Position numbers and translations under genes: made by a program. A DNA stretch of 64,000 nucleotides from Streptomyces dengpaensis (lineage in GTDB: Bacteria > Actinomycetota > Actinomycetes > Streptomycetales > Streptomycetaceae): assembly GCF_002946835.1 (NCBI RefSeq), contig NZ_CP026652.1, forward strand, positions 6,510,001 to 6,574,000, read 5' to 3'. Shown in pieces: positions 21,351-30,546 of this stretch. The notes below the pieces were generated by a model that worked only from the letters and a program-made list of their open reading frames with translations, did not search any database and had not been told where the DNA came from. Numbering within the stretch: the stretch's first letter is position 1; each line of letters begins with the position of its first letter.

Positions 21351-21392
21351 GCGCCTGCCCGCCAGTCCCCGACCGGACGACTGGGCAGGCGC
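21351..21392. terminator. Terminator hairpin after gltBD
   Basis: GCGCCTGCCC (21351-21360) pairs with GGGCAGGCGC (21383-21392), extended by AGT/ACT with a bulge. It lies between convergent gltD and the minus-strand operon ending at 21406 and can stop both. Confidence 0.7.
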
Positions 21393-21405
21393 TGTCGCAC
21401 GTGCG

Positions 21406-21852
21406 CTACTTGCCGGGGGCAACCCAGGTGACGATGACGGCGGCGGCCACGGCCAGCACGCCGAGGAGGGCGAGCCAGCGGGCGGCCTCGACCAGGCGCC
21501 AGATCCGCCGGGTTCGCTGCTTCTCGTAGCGCAGCAGCCGCGTGGGTTCCGCGTAGACCTGCTCGCCCGGTCGGCCGTGCACGGCGAGGACGCTGCACCA
21601 GGATGCGGAGATCAGGGCGAGGAAGCCCAGAATGAGCAAGGAGATCACCGCCCAGCGCGGTCCGTGCGGGAGCTTGCTCAGGTTTTCCTGCCCCTTGAGG
21701 ACGAAGACGGCGGTCAGCAACCCGGTCAGTGAGGAGAGGTACGTGCGGTAGCCCTCCGCCTGCTGGAGTGCGAGCCGCAACTGCTGGTGCGGGTCGCCCA
21801 GGGCGTCCGCTCTGGCTTCCGCCTCGCGCAACTGCTCGTCGGTGAAGGTCAT
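21406..21852 (-). CDS. Small three-helix membrane protein of unknown function (caspase-HSP90 operon)
   Basis: 148 aa. N-terminal 30 residues are amphipathic and Glu/Leu/Gln-rich (MTFTDEQLREAEARADALG), followed by TM segments near YLSSLTGLLTAVFVL, WAVISLLILGFLALISASW and WLALLGVLAVAAAVIV, with a basic RYEKQRTRRIWR loop between the second and third. I do not recognise a family. It is the last gene of the three-gene operon, nine bases after the zinc-knuckle gene. A membrane protein beside a caspase-HSP90 gene could be the membrane target or effector of the system, but that is inference from context. Confidence 0.7.
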   Translation of the reverse strand: MTFTDEQLREAEARADALGDPHQQLRLALQQAEGYRTYLSSLTGLLTAVFVLKGQENLSKLPHGPRWAVISLLILGFLALISASWCSVLAVHGRPGEQVYAEPTRLLRYEKQRTRRIWRLVEAARWLALLGVLAVAAAVIVTWVAPGK

Positions 21853-21861
21853 GTCGTTCGG

Positions 21862-22191
21862 TCAGCTCCCGCCGGTCAGGCCGGCCGGCGGCGGCGCGAG
21901 CGTCAGCAGGGCCCCACAGCCCCGTGCGTTCGCCGGCCGTGGCTGGTGGTAGCTCTCGCACCGGCAGGAGGTCGTCCAGGGCTCGGGCCCGGGGTCCTGA
22001 CGGCGGCCGAGGAAGCCGCCCTTGGATATCAGGGGCTGGACGGGGCCGAAGGAGCGCTTCATCGGGCAGTGGCACACCGGGCAGTCCCCGCTGGCGACGA
22101 GTTCCCTGTCGCCCTCGTTGTCCACGGCCGCCCAGGTGAAGGTGACGATGCCGGAATGGCGCTCGCGCCGGTACTCCGTGACGGGGCTCAT
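21862..22191 (-). CDS. Small Cys-rich (zinc-knuckle-like) protein of unknown function
   Basis: 109 aa. Contains GDCPVCHCPMKRS and, later, TTSCRCESYHQPRP with ARGCGALL, a spacing that could bind zinc. A short beta-rich N-terminus (GIVTFTWAAVDNEGD) precedes it. Its ATG overlaps the stop of the caspase-HSP90 gene by four bases, so it is co-translated and probably a partner, adaptor or substrate. No family assignment is possible from the sequence alone. Confidence 0.7.
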   Translation of the reverse strand: MSPVTEYRRERHSGIVTFTWAAVDNEGDRELVASGDCPVCHCPMKRSFGPVQPLISKGGFLGRRQDPGPEPWTTSCRCESYHQPRPANARGCGALLTLAPPPAGLTGGS

Positions 22192-25100
22192 GAGGGCTCG
22201 TCCTTCCTCTCGTCGTTCGTTCCGGAAACGGTGAGATCGAAGAGGGCGGCGTAGCGGCCGAGCCGCTCGCGGACCTTGTCCTCGTCGAGCCCCGTCTCCT
22301 CGGCGCAGAGGGCGATGTGGTCCTCCGTCACCTCTCCGGACAGCACGGGCGCGCGACCGGTCAGCTGCGCGGTGAGCAGGATGACGTCCTCCCAGTGGGG
22401 TTGCAGCTTCGTCTCCTCGGCGTCCGGCTCCCGCACGGTGACGCTCAGCCCGAGGCAGCGGAACGGCGCGTAGCGCTCGTACGTCCGGCCGAGCGGCCAG
22501 CCGAAACGGCCTGCCACCAGAACGAGTTCGAGGGGGCCGAGCGCGCCCGGTCCGAGCAGGCCACGGTCGAAGGCGGCGTGGTCGAAACGGTCCGGCTCGA
22601 AAGCGGCGAGCCGGTCGGCGTCGGGGCCGGTGAAATCGCCAGGGAGCCGTGGCGCACCCAGCGCGGTGAAACCGGCGAGGCGGGCGACGGACTCGGCCAG
22701 CGGGATGTGGCAGCGCGCGGCGTGGGCGAGCACGTCACCGATCGTGAGCTCGGAGCGGAACCGCACGATGGTGAGCACCGAGGTGTCCACACAGAGCGTC
22801 CGGATGTCCTCCGCGGTCGGACGCAGGGCGCGGGCCACGGGGGGAATGTGTGCGATCTGCAGCGGAAGGGGCGTGGCGAGCTCCTTCAGTTCGTCGGCGA
22901 CCGACCCGAGGTCCCTTCCCTCGTCGGCCGCGAGGGCCGCGAGATAGGCGGCCGAGGCGCCTTCCTCGTCGAGGTCGCCGCTGAAGCTGAGGTATGGGCT
23001 GGTGGACAACCTGGAACTGTCGGGGTCCGGGATGAGCAGCCGGTGTGGCGGGCTTGTGGCCTGACGCTCCAGCGACTCGATGCCGGCCTCGCCCCAGTCG
23101 ATCAGACGGCAGTGGTCGAGCATGGTGAGGCTCTCCCGGAGGTCGCCGATCTCGCCTCCCTGACTGATGAACCCGCCGGTCAGCTGCCACGGCCGCAGGG
23201 GAACGCCCGTCGACCCCACCGTGAGGTCCTGTACCGTGTCGGCGACCCACTCCGGCACCTGCCAGTCGGCGGCCTGCTCGGGAATGGCGGGAGCCCGTGC
23301 ACCTGTGATCTCCGTGCCCGCATTGATGCGCTCGGCCACCGCACCCAGGGGCACCTTGAGGAGGTGTGAGGCTCTCAGCAGGTGATAGAGAGGGACATCC
23401 CCCTCGTTCCACGGTGCTGAACGGTCCAGGTCCTCGGCGAGCAACAGTTGCTGATCAGGGGGCAGTGCGCCGAGGCGGCACGCCGCTTCTGTGGGTGGGC
23501 TGTCGAGGCTGAGACCGAACGCGTGCAGCGACTCGATGAGTCGTGCCAGCCGGTCAGGTGTGAACGGCCGCGCGGTCCTGCTGAGCAGATCGGCTTGGCC
23601 CACGGTGCCCGCCAGCCACTGCACTTCGTCGGACCAGGGGGTTCGGAAAGAGGTGCCCTTGACGGCGAGCGCCATCACCTCGGACATGGTCAGGCACTTC
23701 TCGGCAAGTCCGGGATCGAGCGGCGGAGGGACCGGCAGGGAGGGATCCAATCGGTGCAGGCTGTCGAGCAGTTCGGTGACCTCGCCCAGGGCGAGTCCGT
23801 GCAGGGCGGATATGACGAGGAGGGGTGCGTGCTCGGCCGCCGGCCGCCTCCTGCGCAGTTCGTGGTCACGCATGAGGAACCGGTGCGGCGCGGTGTCCTG
23901 CAGCGCCCGGACATGGTCGCTGAGGCTGGTGTAGGCGGAGTACAGGTCTGCTTCGGCCTGGGAGACCGTCAGCTCGTTCAAGGACTCCAGGTCTTCGACC
24001 GACGGGACCGCAAGCCCGGTGACCGCGTAGCGGCGCAGTGCGCGCAGAGCCCCACGGACCGAGGTCTGCGCATAGGCGGCGGCCTGAAGCACGGTGGCCA
24101 ACGCATTCGGGGTGCCCTTCATGAAGATCAACGAGTCGAGACCGATGGGCCGGGGATAACTCTCGGGAGCGAAGCGGTCCTTGGCCTGGCGCAGGCCCAG
24201 CCGGGTGGCCTGCCAGTCGTGGAACAGCTTGCTCTCTTCCGGCCGCTTCTCGTCGAGCTCCGGCGGTGCCCAGTAACCGTTCAGCCAAGCGCTGTCATAG
24301 GGAAGGCATCCGGCCTGGTCCAGCCGCACCTGCCCCACGCCCAAGCGCCTGCCCGTGGTCGACTCCAGCGTCGCGGTGACCTGAGGGGGCAGAGCATCCA
24401 GTACGGCCACGGCCACCGAGGGAGCCGCTCGGGTGAGCTGCCACAGCCACGGGAGGGACACCTCCGTGCAGTCGGCGACGGCCTCCGCCACCCCGTCCAG
24501 GAACTCTTGAGTGACCAACTCCTCGTCGTACGACAGAAGTTTGTTACGGTCCACGCTGGGCGCGGGACTGTGCCGCTCCCGCAGATTGATCACGCGCCCG
24601 AACACAGTCGGGGCTTCGGGCATGCGCACGCCGTCCAGGAGGAGTTGCCCCGGCCCCTGGACCAGCCACAGGTCGCCGTCCACGCCGACTGGCAGGGGGT
24701 CGCCCCGCCAGCCGTCCCGCCCCTCCAGCCGCCCCGGCGGCCACGCGAGTTCCCCGGCCAACTCCCCGGCCTCGCTGAGCTCCGCGGCCGTCACCCGGTG
24801 CTCCGTCACCCACAACAGTTCCCGTAGCGTCTCCACCAGCGACGGATGCTTCTCGCCCTCCCGCGACTCGGCCAGATACAGCCGGACCCTGGTGCCGCCG
24901 TCCTCGGGCACCTCGGCGTCGTGCGAGCCACCGATCTGCAGCATCCCGGAACCCGACTGGATGTCGGCCCGCAGCGCGGGCTCCGCGCTCACCCGGCCGA
25001 ACCGGTCCACCGCTCGGGTCCACACGACGACCTCGTCGGCGAGCATGAAGTAGCTGAACACCCCGATCCCGAAACGAGAGTTCATGGCCGGCACGCTGAT

Positions 25101-27398
25101 GCCCTCGCGGCGCCAGTTGCGCCGTTCCTGGACGAACTCGGGGTCCTGCTCGTAGCGCTTGCCTGCGCGCGCGAACATCGAGGTGAGCTTGGCGCGGGTC
25201 ATGCCGGAGCCGTTGTCGAGGCACTCGATGTACGGCCGCCCCTCGTGCCAGCCCTGGGTCAGGGTGATCGTGCCGTCCCAGGTGGTGCGGAGTCGGCCGT
25301 ACCGGCGGCGCACGTCCCGGTAGCGGCAGGCGTCCAGGGCGTTCTGATACAGCTCGCGGACCGCCAGCATCCGGTCGCCGTACAGTTGGGTGCCCATGAG
25401 GAGCGGACGGATCTCGTCCTCGGCGAGGCGGAAGCGCTCCAGCGGCTCCTTGTACCGGCCGGGCAGGGGCCTTAGCTCATCGGCCGTGACCCGGCTGGGC
25501 AGACCCCGCAGCAGCGGCTGGGCCCTGGCATCCGCGCCGAACGCACGCACCGTGGCATCGGCCGCGAGCGTCAGCTCCTCGAGCGCCGCGTGCAGTGCGG
25601 GGTGCGGGCAGTTGAAGCGCACGGCGAGTCCGTAGGAGTCGGCGGAGGGTCCCTCCGTGATCTCGTAGTCGAATCCGCCGAGCGCCGCGCCGATCTGCCT
25701 GGCCACGATGGGTTCGTGCGCGCCGAGGTGGTCGACCAGCACGCTGGAGAGTCTGCGAGGATCGGCGGCGAGCAGACCCGCCGTCCACAGCAGACGGGCG
25801 ATCTGGTGCCCACGCCACTGATTGCCGCGCACCGGCTTGGTGTCGATCCATTCCTCGCCGTGGGCCGTGTCGCTGATCCGCGGGCCGCGGTCCGGCTTGA
25901 CCGTGAGGTGACCGAGAACCTGACGGACCTGCCGGTCGACCTCCCGTCGCTCCTCGTCGCTGCGCGGTCCCGCGGCGGGACTGTCGGCCGCCGCCTCGAT
26001 CGCCTTCACGACGAGGTCGATCAGCTCGTCGACCGCCGGATAGCCGCCGGGCGGCTCCCACTCCCACAGCCGGTCCCAGTCGGCGATGAAGCGGTGCCGC
26101 AGCCAGTGGTCCGCGGCGGCGGTGGCCTCCTTCAGGTTGCGGCGGCGGAGGGTCTCCGTGGCCCGCAGCACCTGCGGATGAGCGCGGCAGACGTCACGAG
26201 CGGCCTCGCGGACCAGCCCATTGTGGTCGTCGGCCCGCCTGTCCCCGCCACGCGGGCCGGGATCGAGACGGCCGGGCAGCAGTCGGCGCAGTTCGTCCAG
26301 GGCGATGGTCACGACGCCCTCCTGCACCACAGCGGCGGCCAGCAGACAGGCGGTCTCGGCGGGGGAGAGCGACTCGTCGTGCTGCAGCTCCGCCCGGGCC
26401 ACCAGCGCGGAGAGCCGCTCCTCCACCCGGGCCGGGTAGCGCGGATCGGACCAGGGGTCGTCCCGGTGGGCGGCGGTGCCCTCGCTGCTCTCCACGACCC
26501 AGCGCACCAGCTCCACCAGGCGTTCCTTGACCCGCTCGTGCACGGCAGCCTGGCCGGACGTGTGCCGCCACAGCTCCGACTCCCGGACGATCCGGGTCCA
26601 CTCCAGGGTCTGCTCCGACCCCTCGCACACCACCGGGTCGCGGTGTTCGGCATCGCCGGACGGCCAGGGGAGCTGCTTGGCGACGGTGGGCGGCTCGACG
26701 TGCGCGTACTCGTCCGCGATGCGGATCAGTTCCGTGGCCGTGTACCGGGCGACCTCGTGGAAGGTGGTCGGCGGAGTCACCCGGGACAGCGCCTCGGCGA
26801 AGGCCTGCGCGAACCAGCTTCCGGCCACCGGGTCCGCGTAGGAGCGCTGGCCGGCACCGCAGCTGTAGAGCCAGTACGCCTCGTGGTCGGAGAGCCATCC
26901 ACCGGCCTCGTCCCGCTCGTGCCGTTGCGGGCCGCTGGTCCGGCAGATGTCGAGACAGACGACCGCGGTGACGCCCTGCGGGAGACGACGCAGCAGTTCG
27001 CTCGGATCGGCCCTGAGCAGCGTGTTGGTGTCCAGGGCCGGACTTCCGTCCGCGGACGGCCAGTCGGCCTGGCTGTCGGCGAGGACCAGGTGGTCCCGGT
27101 TGTTCACCGTCTCGCCGTGCCCGGAGAAGTACAGGAGAGCCGTGTCGCCCGGCTCGCAGGAGGCGAGGAACCGCGACACGGTCCCGATGACGGGCCCGCG
27201 ACCGGTGTCGTCGGACTTGACCTCGACCTCGTAGTCCGACTCCTCCAGGGCGGTGCGGACCAGCGACAGGTCGCGGTCGACGAAGTCGAGGCTGCCGTAG
27301 CGGACGGCCAGTTCGGGATGCTCCGCGAGATACGGCGTCTCCCGCACGCCGATCAGCAGTGCGCGCCTTCTGCCGCCGGCCGCCTTGTCCCCCGTCAT
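22188..27398 (-). CDS. Caspase-like peptidase fused to HSP90-type GHKL ATPase and C-terminal helical repeats
   Basis: 1,736 aa multidomain protein. Residues about 10-245 are a caspase/metacaspase-like (C14) domain: LLIGV strand, catalytic His94 in YFSGHGE, and Cys152 in VVCLDICRTS. Residues about 250-660 are a helical linker. Residues about 660-900 are an HSP90-type GHKL ATPase: N-box RELYQNALDACRYRD (Glu682, Asn686), ECLDNGSGM (Asp728), and FGIGVFS (about 776). The C-terminal ~650 residues hold degenerate helical units with recurring text such as VPLGAVAERI and IPLAESVARLAGF, like the winged-helix repeats reported in actinobacterial conflict proteins. Start ATG 27398 has GGAGG upstream; an ATG 13 codons earlier lacks one. 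Known relatives are proposed NTP-dependent anti-invader or suicide systems; activity here is inferred. I recall gltD and the chitosanase as near neighbours in S. coelicolor, so this operon may be an insertion. Confidence 0.85.
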   Translation of the reverse strand: MTGDKAAGGRRRALLIGVRETPYLAEHPELAVRYGSLDFVDRDLSLVRTALEESDYEVEVKSDDTGRGPVIGTVSRFLASCEPGDTALLYFSGHGETVNNRDHLVLADSQADWPSADGSPALDTNTLLRADPSELLRRLPQGVTAVVCLDICRTSGPQRHERDEAGGWLSDHEAYWLYSCGAGQRSYADPVAGSWFAQAFAEALSRVTPPTTFHEVARYTATELIRIADEYAHVEPPTVAKQLPWPSGDAEHRDPVVCEGSEQTLEWTRIVRESELWRHTSGQAAVHERVKERLVELVRWVVESSEGTAAHRDDPWSDPRYPARVEERLSALVARAELQHDESLSPAETACLLAAAVVQEGVVTIALDELRRLLPGRLDPGPRGGDRRADDHNGLVREAARDVCRAHPQVLRATETLRRRNLKEATAAADHWLRHRFIADWDRLWEWEPPGGYPAVDELIDLVVKAIEAAADSPAAGPRSDEERREVDRQVRQVLGHLTVKPDRGPRISDTAHGEEWIDTKPVRGNQWRGHQIARLLWTAGLLAADPRRLSSVLVDHLGAHEPIVARQIGAALGGFDYEITEGPSADSYGLAVRFNCPHPALHAALEELTLAADATVRAFGADARAQPLLRGLPSRVTADELRPLPGRYKEPLERFRLAEDEIRPLLMGTQLYGDRMLAVRELYQNALDACRYRDVRRRYGRLRTTWDGTITLTQGWHEGRPYIECLDNGSGMTRAKLTSMFARAGKRYEQDPEFVQERRNWRREGISVPAMNSRFGIGVFSYFMLADEVVVWTRAVDRFGRVSAEPALRADIQSGSGMLQIGGSHDAEVPEDGGTRVRLYLAESREGEKHPSLVETLRELLWVTEHRVTAAELSEAGELAGELAWPPGRLEGRDGWRGDPLPVGVDGDLWLVQGPGQLLLDGVRMPEAPTVFGRVINLRERHSPAPSVDRNKLLSYDEELVTQEFLDGVAEAVADCTEVSLPWLWQLTRAAPSVAVAVLDALPPQVTATLESTTGRRLGVGQVRLDQAGCLPYDSAWLNGYWAPPELDEKRPEESKLFHDWQATRLGLRQAKDRFAPESYPRPIGLDSLIFMKGTPNALATVLQAAAYAQTSVRGALRALRRYAVTGLAVPSVEDLESLNELTVSQAEADLYSAYTSLSDHVRALQDTAPHRFLMRDHELRRRRPAAEHAPLLVISALHGLALGEVTELLDSLHRLDPSLPVPPPLDPGLAEKCLTMSEVMALAVKGTSFRTPWSDEVQWLAGTVGQADLLSRTARPFTPDRLARLIESLHAFGLSLDSPPTEAACRLGALPPDQQLLLAEDLDRSAPWNEGDVPLYHLLRASHLLKVPLGAVAERINAGTEITGARAPAIPEQAADWQVPEWVADTVQDLTVGSTGVPLRPWQLTGGFISQGGEIGDLRESLTMLDHCRLIDWGEAGIESLERQATSPPHRLLIPDPDSSRLSTSPYLSFSGDLDEEGASAAYLAALAADEGRDLGSVADELKELATPLPLQIAHIPPVARALRPTAEDIRTLCVDTSVLTIVRFRSELTIGDVLAHAARCHIPLAESVARLAGFTALGAPRLPGDFTGPDADRLAAFEPDRFDHAAFDRGLLGPGALGPLELVLVAGRFGWPLGRTYERYAPFRCLGLSVTVREPDAEETKLQPHWEDVILLTAQLTGRAPVLSGEVTEDHIALCAEETGLDEDKVRERLGRYAALFDLTVSGTNDERKDEPS

Positions 27399-27430
27399 CG
27401 GCACCGTCCCCTCCGAGCTGAACCGGACCC

Positions 27431-27459
27431 ACATCATGACAGCAAAGAGCCGGTGACAA
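27431..27459 (-). promoter_or_regulatory. Possible promoter of the caspase-HSP90 operon
   Basis: On the minus strand TTGTCA, 17-bp spacer, TGATGT. The -35 is one base from TTGACA; the -10 is poor. It would start transcription about 25 bases before the preferred ATG. Confidence 0.25.
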
Positions 27460-27477
27460 AGGGGAGTTGGTGCTGGC

Positions 27478-28329
27478 CTACGGCACCTTGTACGTCTCCC
27501 CGTACACGCTCCACACCAGCGGCGTGTCCAGGTTCAGGTTCCCGTCGTACAGGAACCGCCGCTGGGCCGTGTCGATGCGGGTGGTGTCGCGGTGGGCGTC
27601 CTTGGACTTCATGGCTTCTCGGCGGACGTCGAGGAAGATGTCGAGGTAGGCCTTCTCGGAGCCGCCCTCGGCGGGGGTGTCGGCCTGGGCCATGGCGTGG
27701 GTGCGCAGGCCGTAGAAGCCGTCCGCACTTGTGCCAGGTCCGTGCATGACCATGGCGTCGTAGTAGATGAACTGGCCCAGCGTGCCGAGGCCGTCGAGTC
27801 CGGCGCGGCGGACCGCGGGGTCGAAGTAGACGCGGTCCCGCTCGGCGTCCTGGGCCCTGCGGAAGGCCGGCACCGAGGCCTCCTTGCGCCACGCGGTGGG
27901 GAAGCCCGGGTCGAGACCCTCATGGGAGTCCGTGCCGTCGACCTCGCGCAGGGCGGGCAGGTAGCGGGCGAGCCCGTTGTCCGGGTGGTCCTCCGTGTAC
28001 GCCTCGACCACGGTGAGCAGGTCGTGGGTGCCGGTGCAGAAGCCGATGATGCCCGCCGTGTATCCCTGGCCGTCGCCGATGTCCTCGATGTAGGCGTACG
28101 CGCTGCGCCAGTTCAGCGTCGAGTTCTCCGCGCTCGCCACGATCTGCTGGGCCAGCTCCTTCTTCTCCGGGGCGGCGAGGCCCTCGCCGTCCCGGCGCTC
28201 CGCGTCCTGGCCCGTCCGTGGACGCTCGTCGGCCGGGCCCGGGTCCTCCGAGGACCCGGGGGTGATGAAGAAGACCGCCGTCGCGACCAGGGGGACGGCC
28301 GACAGCAGCAGGAGACGACCACGCTTCAT
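27478..28329 (-). CDS. csn: Secreted GH46 chitosanase
   Basis: Endo-beta-1,4-glucosaminidase of glycoside hydrolase family 46, hydrolysing chitosan outside the cell. 283 aa: N-terminal signal-like segment MKRGRLLLLSAVPLVATAVFF, a disordered Asp/Glu/Pro linker (about residues 25-55), then the catalytic domain with the GH46 signature QIVASAENSTLNWRSAY and YIEDIGDGQGYT, which carry the catalytic Glu and Asp, and GIIGFCTGTHD. Length and motifs match characterised Streptomyces chitosanases. It is monocistronic or co-transcribed with the rhomboid gene 20 bp upstream. Confidence 0.94.
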   Translation of the reverse strand: MKRGRLLLLSAVPLVATAVFFITPGSSEDPGPADERPRTGQDAERRDGEGLAAPEKKELAQQIVASAENSTLNWRSAYAYIEDIGDGQGYTAGIIGFCTGTHDLLTVVEAYTEDHPDNGLARYLPALREVDGTDSHEGLDPGFPTAWRKEASVPAFRRAQDAERDRVYFDPAVRRAGLDGLGTLGQFIYYDAMVMHGPGTSADGFYGLRTHAMAQADTPAEGGSEKAYLDIFLDVRREAMKSKDAHRDTTRIDTAQRRFLYDGNLNLDTPLVWSVYGETYKVP

Positions 28330-28349
28330 GGGCCCAGCGTAGGGACCGG

Positions 28350-29342
28350 CTACGCCGCCCCGTTCCTCAGTGCCGCGACCTTCAGCACCGCGAGGACCAT
28401 GAGGAGTACGAAGAGGCCCGCGCATACCGCCCCCTGGACCAGCGTGCGACGGCGGTCGCGGGGTGCGTACGCGTACGCGACCGTCACGACACCGCCGGCC
28501 AGCAGACCGCCGAGGTGGCCCTGCCATGAGGTGACCGCCGCCGAGATCACCAGCCACAGCAGCAGACCCGCGAGGAAACGGTTGACGTTCCGCATGTCCG
28601 CGCCCAGCCGGCGGGCCATCACGTAGTACGCGGCGCCGAGGCCGAAGATCGCGCCGGACGCGCCGACGGTGGGGGTGTCCGGGGCGATCAGCAGGACGAG
28701 GACCGAGCCGCCGAGCGCCGAGAGGAGATACAGGGTGAGGTAGCGGGCCCGGCCGAGCTGGGCCTCCACGGCCCGGCCGATGTTCCACAGCGACACCATG
28801 TTCATCACGATGTGCAGGATCCCGAACGTGCCCTCGGTGGGCGGCAGATGGAGGAAGGCGCCGGTCAGCATCCGGTACCACTCGCCGTCGACGACGCCCT
28901 CCGGGTGGAAGCCGGACGGGTAGACGTCCTGCCACAGATAGTGCCCGCCGTCCGGCCCCGCGAGGCCGGCGCCCAGCATCTCGAACCGGTCCACGATCGC
29001 CGGGCGGACCAACTCGCCGAGGTAGGCGAGGACGTTGAGACCGATGAGGACGTACGTCACCACGGGTGCCGTCGTGATCTTGCCGCCGAAGGCCGTGCGC
29101 GCCTGGCGTATCGACCGGGCGCCCTCCTTCACGCAGTCCGGGCACTGGTGGCCGACGGCCGCCTCGCGCATGCAGTTCGGGCAGATGTAGCGGTCGCACC
29201 GGGTGCAGCGCACATGGGACTCCACCTTGGGATGGCGATAGCAGGTGGTGACGGCGGACTCGGGCTCCACGGCCGGCTCCTCGGGAGGTACGTGAGTGAT
29301 GTGACTGACGTGCGATGACTGCCGGGGGGCGGCGGCGAACAA
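28350..29342 (-). CDS. Rhomboid-family intramembrane serine protease with N-terminal zinc finger
   Basis: Cleaves transmembrane substrates within the membrane. An N-terminal B-box-like zinc finger (CYRHPKVESHVRCTRC, ICPNCMREAAVGHQCPDC) is followed by six or seven TM segments with the catalytic Ser in TVGASGAIFG, the catalytic His in SWQGHLGGLLAGG, and the oxyanion region HIVMNMVSLW. The family, with cytosolic zinc finger first, is common in actinobacteria. The first start in frame is a TTG at 29342; a GTG at 29270 with GAGGAG six bases upstream may be the real one and would give 306 residues. Substrates unknown. Confidence 0.9.
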   Translation of the reverse strand: MFAAAPRQSSHVSHITHVPPEEPAVEPESAVTTCYRHPKVESHVRCTRCDRYICPNCMREAAVGHQCPDCVKEGARSIRQARTAFGGKITTAPVVTYVLIGLNVLAYLGELVRPAIVDRFEMLGAGLAGPDGGHYLWQDVYPSGFHPEGVVDGEWYRMLTGAFLHLPPTEGTFGILHIVMNMVSLWNIGRAVEAQLGRARYLTLYLLSALGGSVLVLLIAPDTPTVGASGAIFGLGAAYYVMARRLGADMRNVNRFLAGLLLWLVISAAVTSWQGHLGGLLAGGVVTVAYAYAPRDRRRTLVQGAVCAGLFVLLMVLAVLKVAALRNGAA

Positions 29343-29439
29343 AATAGCGAACGCGGGTGTACGGGTGGGACGGCAGGGCCTGTGGTGACGTAACCTCGGC
29401 GTTCCCGCAACCCTCGCGTGTGCGGGGCGCCGCCCCAGA

Positions 29440-29544
29440 TTTCCAGCCCGTCCGGCGCTTGTGGACGAGCGCGAAGCGCGACAGCGGGGGTCTGGGGGCG
29501 GCAGCCCCCAGTACGGGACGGGTAGGGGCGGAGGGGGCGAAAGA
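29440..29544. repeat. Dispersed 3'-end repeat, copy A
   Basis: About 105 bp, from CAGCCCGTCCGGCGCTT through a GGGGGCGGCAGCCCCC hairpin to GGTAGGGGCGGAGGGGGCG and AAAG. It ends four bases from the stop of the fadE32-like gene (minus strand). Copies B (40646-40773) and C (45894-45980) share the same internal order. The rest of the gap 29343-29439 shows no gene. Confidence 0.85.
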
Positions 29545-29547
29545 ACC

Positions 29548-30546
29548 TCACCCGCACAGGACCTCCGCCCGGCACGCGGCCGGGGTCCCCCACGCCGCCC
29601 GCAGGGCGCGCGCCTTGGTCAGCCACAGGGACAGGTCGTACTCGTCGGTGTAGCCGACCGCCCCGTGCAACTGGAGCGCGGTACGCGCGGCGACGTACGC
29701 CGCCTCGCAGGCCGCGACCTTGGCGGCGGCGACATGGGCGGGGGCCATGGACAGAGCGGCCCCGAAGAGCAGCGGTCGAGCGAACTCCAGGCCGATCAGC
29801 GCGTCGGCGAGCCGATGCTTGACGGCCTGGAACGAGCCGACGGGCACCCCGAACTGCCGGCGCTGCTTCACGTAGCCGACGGTCCGGTCGAGAAGGGCGA
29901 GCCCGACACCGAGGGCTTGGGCGGCGGTGGCGAGGCGTGCCCAGATGAGCGCGTGGGCGGCGGCACGGGCCACGTGAGGGCCGGCGGCAAGGAGTTCACC
30001 GCCGGAATGGGGGAGAACCAGCCGCCGCGCGGGGTCGAGGGAGGCACGCGGGGCGGAGGAGGCACCGACCGGTGTAGGTGTCAGGTGCAGGCCGGCCGTC
30101 GCGGACGTCGCGGCTCGCACCGTCAGATGGACGTCCGCCACGTCCCCGTCCAGCACGTACGTCCCCCCGCCCGGCAGGGCCACCGTCGCCATCGTCTCAC
30201 CGGACGCGAGGGAAGGCAGGAGCCGCTTGGCCGGCCCCGACTCGTCGAGGCCGGAGAGCAGCGCGGCGGCCGCCACCGTCTCCACCAGGGGGCCCGGTAC
30301 GCCATGGCGGCCCAGTTCCACGAAGGCGACGGCCAGTTCGACGGGCAGGGGGCCCACCCCGTCGTACGCCCCGGGCACCGCCAGCGCGAAGACGCCCGCG
30401 CCGGCGAGGCGGGACCACAGGGCGCGGCCGGGGGCGTGATCGCCGGTGGCCCAGGCCCGTACGACGGACGGGGTGTCCGCCGAGGTCAGCATCGCGTCCA
30501 GGGAGGCGGCGAAGGCGCGCTGCTCGGTGTCGAGGAGGAAGCGCAT
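29548..30546 (-). CDS. Acyl-CoA dehydrogenase, short subunit (FadE32-like, steroid cluster)
   Basis: 332 aa acyl-CoA dehydrogenase-fold protein (MRFLLDTEQRAFAASLDAML start; C-terminal AVKHRLADALIGLEFARP and ALQLHGAVGYTDEYDLSLW). In mycobacteria FadE31, FadE32 and FadE33 act on late intermediates of steroid C/D-ring breakdown and form mixed complexes, and this gene follows fadE31 with a 1-nt overlap (TGATG), so I take it as the partner subunit. The middle region is shorter and more diverged than in the partner, consistent with a subunit with an incomplete active site. Whether it equals FadE32 or FadE33 cannot be settled by eye. Confidence 0.8.
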   Translation of the reverse strand: MRFLLDTEQRAFAASLDAMLTSADTPSVVRAWATGDHAPGRALWSRLAGAGVFALAVPGAYDGVGPLPVELAVAFVELGRHGVPGPLVETVAAAALLSGLDESGPAKRLLPSLASGETMATVALPGGGTYVLDGDVADVHLTVRAATSATAGLHLTPTPVGASSAPRASLDPARRLVLPHSGGELLAAGPHVARAAAHALIWARLATAAQALGVGLALLDRTVGYVKQRRQFGVPVGSFQAVKHRLADALIGLEFARPLLFGAALSMAPAHVAAAKVAACEAAYVAARTALQLHGAVGYTDEYDLSLWLTKARALRAAWGTPAACRAEVLCG

